This document shows positions 1 through 9,431 of a DNA stretch of 64,000 nt, piece after piece (the stretch's first letter is position 1; every line of letters begins with the position of its first letter). The translations under genes and the position numbers were made by a program. The notes under the pieces were generated by a model. The model did not search any database and was not told where the DNA came from. It worked only from the letters and a program-made list of their open reading frames with translations. Source of the stretch: Zopfochytrium polystomum (taxonomy: Eukaryota; Chytridiomycota; Chytridiomycetes; Chytridiales; Chytridiaceae); NCBI GenBank assembly GCA_025765615.1, contig JAIVFJ010000069.1:62001-126000 (forward strand), in the 5' to 3' direction.

Positions 1-714
1 ACGGCACTGGCGAAAGAAACGGCGGAGCACGCGCTGGTTTTCGGCCACGTCGCTGGGGGTGCTTCCGCCGACGTGCGGGAAATTGAAAACGATGCGATCG
101 TAAGGGGCGTTGGCGGCCACGACGGGGTCGGCGGACGCCATGGTTGTGGCGTCCACGCCGTGGCGCAGAGTGACGCGGGTCGCGAGGTCCAGCAACCGGC
201 GGGCGACGCCGGCTTTGCCGTACTTGAAGGAAAGATCGGAGCGGCGGTCGAGGGAGGTGGCGATGATGTTTAGGCGCGTCGGTGGGGCGGGGGGCTCTGG
301 GTCGCGGTGGTTGAGGCCGAGGAGCGACGTTACAAGGGCGGCGGCGAAGGAAAAGTCGCCCTCGCCGACGAGGAGGATGCTGTGTCGTCGGGCGTACAGC
401 GACGATCGGTCCAGCTTCTGCGACGACGGCCCGCCAGAGCGGGGACGATCGGATGCCGCTGCCGCCGTCCTTGGGGCGAGGGCGGCGGCGGCGCCTGGGG
501 CTTGGCTGTGTTTCTTGCTTTCGTGCGCCCAAAGGGAGCCATTTGGCGAGGCCGCCGCGGCGGCCGACGACGCTGTGGGGTTGAGAAGGGTGAATTGGAC
601 CAGGTCGAGGGCGTTCGGGGTAAAGAACCCGCCGCTTGCTCGGCCTGCTCGACCGGCGGCATGACCGGCGGCATGACCGGCGGCGGCGGCGGGTCGGCCC
701 TTCTTGTGCTTCAT
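1..714 (-). CDS. BMT5: 25S rRNA uridine-N3 methyltransferase, BMT5-like (3' end beyond window)
   Basis: This is an open frame of 238 codons from an ATG at 714 to the window edge with no stop. After about 100 residues of basic, Ala/Gly-rich sequence it shows the BMT5-like (DUF2431) Rossmann signature: ILLVGEGDFSF (SAM-binding loop), then ATSLD, then FKYGKAG, then VDATT and FNFPHVGG near the edge. In yeast Bmt5 methylates a uridine of 25S rRNA in the nucleolus, and the basic N-terminus (MKHKKGRP) fits nucleolar targeting. The Ala-rich N-terminal part is longer and of lower complexity than in yeast. The start is the first ATG in frame and no intron is needed. The gene is transcribed away from CPA1 across a microsatellite-rich gap. 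The family assignment is firm; the exact substrate is inferred from the family. Confidence 0.85.
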   Translation of the reverse strand, partial: MKHKKGRPAAAAGHAAGHAAGRAGRASGGFFTPNALDLVQFTLLNPTASSAAAAASPNGSLWAHESKKHSQAPGAAAALAPRTAAAASDRPRSGGPSSQKLDRSSLYARRHSILLVGEGDFSFAAALVTSLLGLNHRDPEPPAPPTRLNIIATSLDRRSDLSFKYGKAGVARRLLDLATRVTLRHGVDATTMASADPVVAANAPYDRIVFNFPHVGGSTPSDVAENQRVLRRFFRQCR

Positions 715-1650
715 TCGGAACGATTCTTTGCTTTCCGGCTCTTCTCTCACAGCAAACTTGTCAGCGAAGGCGGGCCGCACACACACACGCAACACGCACA
801 CACGGACACGGACGGACACACACCCAAACACAAGCAGACAGCCTTACTAGTAACACCACCTGCAGACGGGCGGGGCCAAGGGCGCGCGCTCTCCCTCACA
901 CACACACACACACAATGTGTCTTTCTCTGGAGCGGGCACTGCCGTGCGGTGAACAATGCGACGCGAAAACGCCCTGAGCGCAGCTGGCGCCCGCGTCTTT
1001 ATTTTGCAGAATATGCATGTTTTGGGTTGTGTGTGTGTGTGTGTGGGGGGGTTTCTTCCTTCTTTTTTTTTTTTTTTTCTTGGATTGCTTGGCAGCGGTG
1101 GCAAGCGAAAGCCCTCGTTTCCTTCTTTCTTTCTTTCTTTTTTTCTTTCTTTTCGACTGCGTGCGTGTCACGCACATGGTGCCCGCGTCGTCATCCCCCA
1201 ATCATCAACCACCATCGGCGATTGGATAGATACAGTACAATAGGGCGAGAGAGAGACAGAGAGAGAGAGCGAGTGAGAGTGAAAGAGAGAGAGAGATTAA
1301 ACCTTGCAATGAGTGAAAGGCTGTGCCAAACCTGATTGATTGCGTGGGAGACAGACAGACAACACAGGAAACTGGGGCAAGACCGGCAGACAGACAGACA
1401 AACAAACAAACATCCTTACCGCCAACTTGATCTGATGATAAGGGGTTGCTTGTTTGTTTCTCCTTTCCCCCTTCTTCTCTTCCGAAAGATAAAAAGGGCC
1501 CCCAGTCCCAGTCTCGGTGAGAAAGAGTCACCCACCCACCCAATCACCCCCAAATCACACACCACACATAACACACACCGCTTCGCAGCTGCAAAGTTCG
1601 TAAGCCCCTTCCACCACCACCACCACCCCGCTCCGCCTGAGTGTGTGTGC
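715..1650. promoter_or_regulatory. Divergent BMT5/CPA1 upstream region, microsatellite-rich
   Basis: No gene is seen here. The stretch holds (CA)n at about 778-830 and 895-915, (GT)n at 1027-1044, a T16 tract near 1062-1078, CTTT repeats at 1123-1152, GA/CAGA repeats at 1228-1295 and 1347-1412, and a CACCAC run just before the AAP uORF. It must contain both promoters and the start of the CPA1 leader. No convincing TATA box can be assigned. The open frames that cross it are low-complexity. Confidence 0.6.
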
Positions 1651-1751
1651 ATGTATCGCCACGCGCACGAAAAGACCTCGCAAGACTACATTTCGGAACA
1701 GGTGAGAACTGGGCGCTTGCTAGCGCCTGATGGAAGGATGGAAAGGACTGC

Positions 1752-1822
<71 letters not shown>

Positions 1823-1962
1823 AATGGCGAGAGAGATGGAGCGAGCACACGAACTCGAGAGATGTGATTGGTTTGCAGCAACATATTCAGTACATTGACT
1901 TAAAAGAATTCGTTCGTGTCTTGTCTCCACCACGGCAGATTTTCAAGGCTATCTCGGCCTAA
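1651..1962 (+). CDS. Arginine attenuator peptide (AAP) uORF of CPA1, split by an intron
   Basis: This is a 24-codon uORF in the CPA1 leader. Exon 1 (1651-1701) encodes MYRHAHEKTSQDYISEQ; a GTGAGA donor follows at 1702; exon 2 (1939-1962, after CGGCAG) encodes IFKAISA and TAA. The spliced peptide has the same length as the 24-residue Neurospora AAP. It keeps the core T9-S10-Q11-D12-Y13, including Asp12, which is essential in known AAPs, and has an aromatic Phe at position 19 where Trp is usual. In known fungi the nascent AAP stalls the terminating ribosome when arginine is high, blocking initiation at the CPA1 start and triggering decay. Here the uORF stop lies 108 nt before the CPA1 ATG with no ATG between them in the spliced leader. 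The intron is 237 nt, a multiple of three, with no in-frame stop, so retention gives a 103-codon uORF ending at the same stop. Peptide similarity and exact length are observed; function is inferred. Confidence 0.9.
1754..1819 (+). repeat. (GA)n microsatellite inside the AAP-uORF intron
   Basis: An almost pure GA dinucleotide run of about 65 bp lies in the uORF intron. If the intron is retained the run is read as alternating Arg-Glu. It accounts for the apparent long open frames on both strands here. Confidence 0.9.
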
Positions 1963-2070
1963 ACTTTCGAACGAACGACCTCAGCGCCCTATCCTTTTCT
2001 TCAGCTTATTCTATCAGAGCCTTCATTGTTACCCCAGCCGGGAAAGAGCAAAAAACAAAACTGTATCCAA

Positions 2071-3492
2071 ATGTTCGTCAACTCGGCCGTCAAAAGCTTC
2101 GCCTCGGCCAGCCGCCGTATCGTCCCACATGCCCAGCGCTCGCTTGCAACCATTGCCAAGGACCCCATCCCTTCCTCGTCCAGTCAGTTCCCAAAAAGCA
2201 CCGCCAGCAAATCGCCAGAACCCCCAATTCTTCCGGCAAAGCTCCAACTGGCCACGGGCCACGAATTTAAGGGAATATCTTTCGGTGCCCCCATCACCAA
2301 ACCGGTCGCTGGCGAAGTCGTCTTCACCACCTCCCTTGTAGGTTACCCAGAAAGTATGACCGACCCTTCCTACCGGGGCCAGATCCTCGTTTTCACGCAA
2401 CCGTTGGTCGGCAACTACGGGGTTCCCTCCGAGACCGCCCGCGACTCGTTCGGCCTCCTCCGTCATTTTGAGGCCGAGGGCATTCAGGTGAAGGGCATCG
2501 TTGTCAACGACTACGCAGCCAAATACTCGCACTGGGAGGCGGTCGAGTCGCTCGGAAAATGGTGCGAACGCTATGGTGTCCCAGCCATCAGTGGTGTGGA
2601 CTCCCGTGCAGTCGTGTCGCTCCTTCGCGATCGCGGGTCTACCTTGGGAGAAATTGTCGTTGGCGACGTGGACCCGTCCACGGTTATTCCAGAGGACCCC
2701 AACGCGCGGAATCTTTGCTCTGAAGTGTCCACAAAGCAGAAGCAGGTGTTCAACCCGGCGGGCGACGTCCACGTCGCCCTCGTCGACTGCGGCGTCAAGC
2801 AAAACATCATCCGGTGTCTGGCATCGCAAGGCGCCAAAGTCACCGTCGTGCCGTGGGACCACGACCTCGCCAACGACGCGACCGACTACGACGGCGTCTT
2901 CATCTCGAACGGACCAGGCGACCCGCGCCACCTCGGAAAGACCGTCGAGAGCATCAAAGCGTTCATTGACGTGGATCGAACCCGCGCCGTGCCCACGCCC
3001 ATCTTTGGCATCTGCATGGGCAACCTTGTGCTTGGCATGGCGGCCGGCCTGTCCGTGTACAAGCTGCCCTTTGGAAACCGCGGCCACAACCAGCCGGCCG
3101 TTGACCTCACCACCGGGCGCTGCATCATCACCTCGCAAAATCACGGATACGCGCTCGACGACTCGGCCCTGCCGGACGCTGCCGCAAACTCGGTCGAAGC
3201 ATCGTCGGCGGGACAGAGCGGCAGCGACGGCTCGTGGACGGTGTACTTTAGGAACGCAAACGATCGCTCGAACGAGGGCATCCGGCACAGCGTTCTGCCG
3301 TACTCGTCGGTGCAGTTCCACCCAGAGGCGATGGGTGGGCCGGAGGACTCGGCATACCTGTTCAGCAAGTTTGTGTCTGATGTGCGTGCGTTCAAACGCG
3401 AGCGGAAGCGGGAAGCATTGACAGCAAAGGCTGCATCCCTGCTCGCCAGGCCCACGCTGGCGGCGAGCGCTTCTGCCACCACCAGTTTGTGA
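2071..3492 (+). CDS. CPA1: Carbamoyl-phosphate synthase, arginine-specific, small (glutaminase) subunit
   Basis: This intronless ORF of 473 residues encodes the glutamine amidotransferase subunit that supplies ammonia to the large subunit for carbamoyl phosphate in arginine synthesis. The N-terminus (MFVNSAVKSFASASRRIV) is rich in Arg/Ser and lacks acidic residues, like a mitochondrial presequence. The CPSase small-chain domain follows (about 55-210), then a class I amidotransferase domain with ISNGPGDP, the nucleophile motif GICMGN (Cys315), FGNRGHNQP, ITSQNHGYA and QFHPEA (His417, Glu419). Oddity: the family motif is GxCxGHQ; here Asn and Leu319 replace His and Gln, although Cys-His-Glu is intact. 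The start is the first ATG after the AAP uORF, and upstream in-frame codons contain no ATG. Control by arginine through the uORF is expected. The gene ends 170 bp from the converging helicase gene. Confidence 0.95.
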   Translation: MFVNSAVKSFASASRRIVPHAQRSLATIAKDPIPSSSSQFPKSTASKSPEPPILPAKLQLATGHEFKGISFGAPITKPVAGEVVFTTSLVGYPESMTDPSYRGQILVFTQPLVGNYGVPSETARDSFGLLRHFEAEGIQVKGIVVNDYAAKYSHWEAVESLGKWCERYGVPAISGVDSRAVVSLLRDRGSTLGEIVVGDVDPSTVIPEDPNARNLCSEVSTKQKQVFNPAGDVHVALVDCGVKQNIIRCLASQGAKVTVVPWDHDLANDATDYDGVFISNGPGDPRHLGKTVESIKAFIDVDRTRAVPTPIFGICMGNLVLGMAAGLSVYKLPFGNRGHNQPAVDLTTGRCIITSQNHGYALDDSALPDAAANSVEASSAGQSGSDGSWTVYFRNANDRSNEGIRHSVLPYSSVQFHPEAMGGPEDSAYLFSKFVSDVRAFKRERKREALTAKAASLLARPTLAASASATTSL

Positions 3493-3662
3493 TTCACGAC
3501 GAAGTGCAAAAAAAATACCACTGTGCTTTCTTCTGTTTCGAATGCCCCCTCTTTTTTCTCATGTTGATCGGATCGAAACGCCGACAGATGCTTGCCAAAA
3601 TATTACAAAACATTATCGTTTTCATTCATTTCGTATATTTCTGGAGCTCCCATCGGGCTGGG

Positions 3663-6600
3663 CTAGCTCGAAGTGGTGGTCACCGAATTGAGCCCAAAGT
3701 AGTGCGATCCAGCCTGCTCCATCCACAGCGGCGAGATCGCAGATACATTTCGCATGTACTGTCGGGAAGTTTGCACCTGAAAAGCAAGCCAAACATGTGT
3801 TCAGTCAGAAAAGTTTGCCCCCCCCTTCTGAAATGATTCTATCTCACCATTTCGTGGTACATTATCAGCGGCAATTTCTTGCCAAAGAGCACCGAGGACG
3901 GGTGGATGTGGCACACCTGGTCAAAAATCCAAAAGTTGAATGGTTGAAACAAACCGCACACAGCCCAAAAAAAAAAAAAAAAAAAAAAAGAAAGAAAGGA
4001 ATGAAAAGAAAAGAAATATCTGAGGGTACAAACCTGCTTATTGCCGATCGTTCGGTAAGACCCGTCCGCTTGCAGCACGGCAGCGTGTTGGAAAAACCCA
4101 TGCACAAAACACCGCAATATTGGCTCGGTTTCGTTGCCCGCGCTGAGGGTCGGAGAAATGCCCTGGGCCTCGCAAAATTCCGAAAGCTGCTTGCGAATGT
4201 CCTGCCATATGCAGGGAAAGAAAGGTAGGGGGAGAGGGAAGAAGAAAAAAAAATAAAAAAGAAGTACAAAGGGGTGTCAAGAAGAATTCACAGCGGTTTG
4301 TTCTGCATAAAGTCAAGCAAAAATAGTTGCAAACCAATGCGTTCTTCATGGCTCGAGTGCTGACAAAGTGCGCCGAGCACCACTCACGATCAGCGTGCAC
4401 GGCTTCGTACCCACGCAACACGTTCCACAGTGTCAAGTGATCACCTTTGCGCGGTCAGATAGGCGCGGGAAGCATCAGGACGATGTTTGATTTAAAGAAT
4501 CATTTTTACCTTCATGGTTAACGAACATCTGCTTTGCCTCGGTTGCCTCTTCCCTCTTGTCTTGTGGGGTGAAAAAGACAGACTCGACCGAGAGCATGGA
4601 AATAATGGCAATGACCTCTAGAGTACAGCCAAGATCCTGTTCCACAAATGTTATTTAAAAAAAAACGGGCCGGAAGCAATATCAAACCTTTGCGTGGAGT
4701 AGAGCTTTTGCTAAGCTTGGATCAACCGGGAACTCAGCCATTTTACGACCTGTACACTCCGCGCATCAGAGCTCCGGTTGGAATCGATTTTATTTCGTTA
4801 CCGTTCGCGGTTATCTTGCCATCGTTGCCAAGTGCCTTCAATGCGTACAAGTGTTCGAGCGCTCTTATTACTGCAACAGCCGCAGTGAAAAACGTAAGTA
4901 GGGACAAGTTGGGGAAGTACGGGAAACCCAACTCGCTGCGCGCGGGGGGGGATCGAGAAAGTCGAAATTCAGCACATCTTCAACGCCCGACGCCTTCAAC
5001 GTCAGAAGAACGTTCGCAAGGTTCACCCTATCCGCAAAGCGCTGCGAATCAGAAGAATCCGCACAACTTGTTACAAATTACCTCAAAATCTCCGGCTCGG
5101 TGTTCTCCGACAGGCTTCGAAAACCTTCTTCCGTGTAGAGTCTGTAGCAAACTCCCGGGGCCTGCAGGCAGTTAAACAAGCTGGTTTGGATACAACCTTT
5201 GGATTCCTACCTCCCGCCCAGCACGGCCGGTTCGCTGACGCGCTGCAGCTTTCGAAATAGGAATGACCGAGAGAGATTCGATACCTTTGTTCAAATATCG
5301 GATCGAGCAAAAGTTGATGTTATCACTCACAACGAGACTCCCAAAAAAGGATTAAAAAACACAAAGCCTCGTGCACGTACCCAGCTTTGCATTAAACGCT
5401 CGGACTTTAACCATGCCCGTGTCGATAACGTAGCGTATACCGCTAATGGTGATGGAGGTTTCGGCCACATTTGTTGCGAGGATGATCTTTCGTGTTTGCG
5501 GTGGTGCCGGTGCAAACACTTTCATCTGTTGGGCTGCCGGCAGTGACGCAAAGAGAGGACAAATGAGCATCTGAGAAGGGTGCGCACGAATAAGATCGAT
5601 TGGTACATCGGCGTCGGCCTCAACAGTGGACTAACCTGCTGACCATCTTTCGGTATCTCCCACATGTGATCCCGGAGCATTTTTTCCACCGATTCAATCT
5701 CTTCCTGGCCCGTCAAAAACACCAAGACGTCACCTGGAGGTTGGTCAACGTGAACCTGAAGTGTAGCGACCAAAGCAGCGTCTAAATAGTCCTCCTGCTG
5801 GGAAGCTGTTTGGAATATTCGAACGGGGAACTGTCTTCCCGGAACGTTTAAAATGTCCGCGCTGGAGTTTTTGAGATCAGAAATCATCGAAGCAGGCGAC
5901 CGCCTCAACTTATTGAAGTATTCGGAGAATCGTTCGGCATCCAAAGTTGCAGACATGACAATGACTTTCAAATCCGTTCTGGTCTGCAATATCGACTTTG
6001 TCATTCCAAAGAGGATATCCGTCCGAAGCGTACGTTCATGAGCTTCGTCGAGAATGATGACAGAGTATCGCGATAGGAGCTTGTCATTGAGAAGCTCCCG
6101 CAAAAGCATACCATCAGTCATATATTTGACTCTTGTGGCGCTTGACGTGCAGTCGTCGAAACGGACCGAGTATCCGACCTAACCGGTGTAGCGTTAGGGG
6201 AGCTGCACTTCGGAAACAAAGGGGTGGGACGAACCGTGCCGCCAAGCTCAACCCCCATTTCCTCCGAAACGCGTCTTGCGATAGACGAAGCAGCAACACG
6301 ACGAGGCTATTGAGGGTTATAAGTCCTTTCGTTACTGTCGGACGGAAAGATGAATCTCTCGGAACCTGGGTGATCGCAATAATGCCATTTTTTCCATAGC
6401 CCGCTTGATATAGAAATTGGGGGGATTTCTGCGGCGCTGTTACGAGTCTGCAAGGAGTCCAAGCCAATGGCGATTTACGTACGCGTCGTCTTTCCGGAGC
6501 CAGTCTCGCCAACAAGCACAATGACGCTTGACGATGCCACGGCCTCTACAATGCGTTGCTTCTCTGTCGAAACACTTGTGAGAAATGCCCCAGCCAACGC

Positions 6601-6974
6601 GCGCCGCACGCGACGTAGGTAAACCAACCAGCGGAAACGGGCAACAACGCCGTTGCACCCTTTAGGGCTCGGGCGCGAGACAATAGACGCTGCTGCGCCG
6701 CGTTTCGCGCATGGCCAGGGGAGATCATCTCGCCGTTCGCTCCGCTCGCGCTTGCAGAGTCCAAGCCGCCGCCCCCATTTACCACCGCTGGAGCCGGCGG
6801 CGGCCGGGCCGTGGGCTGGTGGGTGGCCCCGCCGCCGTCAACCCCGTAGACGCCATTCCGGCTGCGACCCCTCCGCCGCCGCTTCCTGGCAGCCTCCCCG
6901 CTTCCCCTAGATTCGCCGTTCTCGCGGACGGCTGTGCTGGGCTCGCCGCTGCTTCCGGCGCCGTCAAATGCCAT
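3663..6974 (-). CDS. DHX33: DEAH-box RNA helicase, DHX33-like (16 exons)
   Basis: Exons by phase: 6974-6629, 6563-6483, 6428-6366, 6306-6235, 6178-5636, 5570-5381, 5284-5211, 5161-5082, 5027-4933, 4870-4802, 4749-4688, 4636-4510, 4444-4335, 4201-4034, 3916-3848, 3776-3663; about 753 aa (human DHX33 is 707). After a disordered basic N-terminus come Walker [10 protein letters not shown] (134-142), DEAH (231-234), [24 protein letters not shown] and QRTGRAGR (448-455), then winged-helix, ratchet and OB-fold regions ending in HIHPSSVLF and YHEM. The C-terminal half resembles DHX33 more than DHX8 or DHX35. DHX33-type helicases act in rRNA synthesis and in translation. One oddity: exon 3 has six C (6419-6424) where five would give the universal TTQIPQF reading, so a one-base surplus interrupts the frame. 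Every other junction keeps phase. The first intron is the least certain. Confidence 0.88.
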
Positions 6975-7464
6975 TGATCGTCCCTAGTCGGCCAGTTGAG
7001 GTAGCCAGTCAGCCAGTCAGTCCGCCGAACTCCGCGCACACGAAGCGAGAGAAAGTTGGGGTCGCTGACATGGCAAGGGCGTGCCTTGTCACGAGTAGAC
7101 CGACCAATCATCATTCTTACAGCATCTATAATTGTGACAAGGTCGTCCTCAGACAGTTGCGACAATCGAGGATGGACCGCACCTGTTTTTGCAGTGCAAA
7201 GCCAGTGCGAATGGAGTGTGATTGCACTGCAAACTCAGTTACTTTTACAAAAGAATTAGAAAAACAAGACAAGAAGTTTTATTGAAACAGATAAAAATAA
7301 GAAAGGAGAACCAAAGGTTTTGGGGTATTGCTGTAATTATCATCCTACATGGCGCCAATGAAACAAGCAAGCCATAACTCACTTAGACCCTGGTGCTGCC
7401 TTGTGTTGTTGACAGATACTCTGGAGATAGTTCGTCCCCCCGGTGTTACAGTTTCTGTTGTTAG
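6975..7464. other. Intergenic region upstream of the helicase
   Basis: No gene is seen. It contains the helicase promoter, and from about 7380 sequence related to the adjoining LTR-B copies begins. Confidence 0.5.
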
Positions 7465-7713
7465 TGTAAACAGTCAACTCTGAGTGGGTGAGTGGAAGGA
7501 GTAAATGAAAGAATATGTGTGTTTGTGGGTGGTCCTTCTCCCCAACTTGGAGAGAAAGAGAAAACTCTGTCATGAATAATTGATACATAATTATTGTTTG
7601 CAGGCTATAATAGTTGCTAGGCGAGTGTGACCACACAGGTTAAAAACCTCTCCAATATTATCTGCTTGAGCAGAGGAGCAGGAAAACTGTTTACACCAGG
7701 TTTCCGTTCCACC
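7465..7713 (-). mobile_element. Truncated LTR-B copy, inverted
   Basis: It begins with TGTAAACAGTC, the terminal sequence of LTR-B in reverse orientation, and follows the family through the GTGGGTGGTCCTTCTCC and AATATTATCTGCTTGAGC blocks before similarity stops after GTTTCCGTTCCAC. It faces the full copy at 7752, forming an inverted pair. Confidence 0.75.
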
Positions 7714-7751
7714 TGTCTCCACAGTCTCTGTCGCCCACATGGTATCCCCTT

Positions 7752-8161
7752 TGTTTGGCAGAAGTGACTGGTTAGCAGCAAGAGGCGCAAGACAGACCCA
7801 AACCTATTGTGACTGTCAGTTATCGTTCTCACAATGCCCATGGGAGAGCAAGCCACCGCCAATGCAGACCTGGGCGCTGGCTTGCGCTATTGACAAATAC
7901 TCTGAGTATTAAGTGGAACGGAAACCCAGTGTAAACAGTTTTCCTCTTCCTCTGCCCAAGCAGATAATATAGGAGAGGTTTTTACCCTGTGCCAGTCAGC
8001 ATAGCAACTATTGTAGTGTGCATAAGATCATTATGTATCAATAATTCATGACAGTGTTTTTTTTTTCTTTCTCTCCAAGTTGTGGAGAAGGACCACCCAC
8101 AAACACACATGCCCACTTCATTCACTCCTTCCACTCACTCACTTAGAGTAGACAGTTTACA
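7752..8161 (+). mobile_element. Solo LTR, family LTR-B
   Basis: This is a 410-bp LTR with TG...CA ends: it starts TGTTTGGCAGAAGTGACTGG and ends GACAGTTTACA. It is flanked by the 5-bp target duplication CCCTT (7747-7751 and 8162-8166). LTR-B recurs at 12780, 15603, 31516 and 42885. No internal region of the family is seen in the window, so the parent element type is unknown. Confidence 0.85.
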
Positions 8162-9431
8162 CCCTTCATAAGACCAGCAGTACAGCAAATGGGTGAGAGA
8201 CAGACGCTTTGCGCCCGTCCCCTGCAGTCACTTTCGCAGCGCCCAGGCACCTTCGTGGGACCACGTCAACCACAGCCCTGTCTGCAGCCCAGTTGCACAA
8301 GTCGCAACAGTTGCCGTCATTAGGAACAACCCTTCAGATGTAAATAGCCTGACTCAATAGTCAGTGTAGTCAGTTACCTGCTTGCAGTTCACTCTACGCA
8401 CCGTACCCCTGTGCACTCAAGTTACTCGTTGCCTCTCCTCACATTCCAAACTGAAATCAGAACAGTTTCCACCTCCGGGATCTCTTTTTCAATGTTGGTC
8501 AGTTAAGGCTTTGCAAAAGTGGGGGTTGGAAACCCATACCAATTCCTTAATAAGCCAAAAAGCAAGCATTGAGACAGAAGCTGCAATTTCAATTTGTGAT
8601 AATATGGAATTGTAACGTTTTCGTCCTTAGTTGTCGGGGTTTCTCCCGATCCGCTTCTGCAAAGTGACAAGAACAGCACAATGGCTCAAAGTCTGCAGAA
8701 ACGGATCGACAACAGGGTGCAGACTGACAATGCGATTTTATTCCCATTGCTGTGCTTCATCGTGAAACGACATAATTTAGCTACATATCATCTGAAAGTA
8801 TCAATAATTCATAACAGAGTTTTCCTTCCTCTCCAAGTTCAGGAGAAGAACCACCCACAAACATTTCGTTCACTCTCGACTTTTATCAGCTTCACTGAAT
8901 TTTAGAGAGTTGAGCCCAGAGACAGCGAACAAGATCATAAGTTTGCTGATGCTTTCCCACTAGTCAGACAGAGCCAATTGCAATGATGACTGATGTTTTC
9001 TTCCCAAACACTGAACCAAAGAAAAAAAGAAAGAAAAAAAAAGAAAGAAAAGGAAAGTGGCAGCAGACAGGCTTCGTCTGGGGAAGGGGAACCAAGAGAA
9101 AGAAAACAAGGAAAAGAATAAAGGGTGAGCCAGAGAGTTAGTATGGACGACAGAAGACGGAAAAAAGTTGACGAAAGTTTGGTTTGAGTGAGAAAGTACA
9201 AACAGTGCGAAGAAAATCTGGTGTTGTTTGCGAACTGAAGGTGCATTGGTCTCCTCGAAAAAAAGGAGTCGCTTATGAACAAACTTGATACCAACTGGTG
9301 CAAAAAATGGGTTGCTGTCAGATGCCAATATGGGCTTTGAAGGAGAGGAGGTGAGTGGCGAACTGTGCTATAAATGTACGGGGAAGATTCTATCGAGGCG
9401 ACGTCACCAAGTCAATTAATACAAATTAAGC
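8162..9431. other. Intergenic stretch with an LTR-B remnant
   Basis: No gene is seen. An eroded LTR-B fragment lies at about 8798-8870 (ATCAATAATTCATAACAGAG and the GAAGAACCACCCACAAACA block). A/G-rich low-complexity sequence occupies 9010-9200. Confidence 0.5.

Noticed and set aside
307..1335. A 342-codon plus-strand frame
   Set aside because: It lies antisense to the BMT5-like gene and continues into CA, T and GA repeats. No family similarity.
1336..1962. A 208-codon plus-strand frame across the CPA1 leader
   Set aside because: It begins without an ATG and is mostly microsatellite. The real content is the AAP uORF that ends it; the rest is leader and intron.
2029..3321. A 430-codon minus-strand frame
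   Set aside because: Antisense shadow of CPA1 caused by high GC at third positions.
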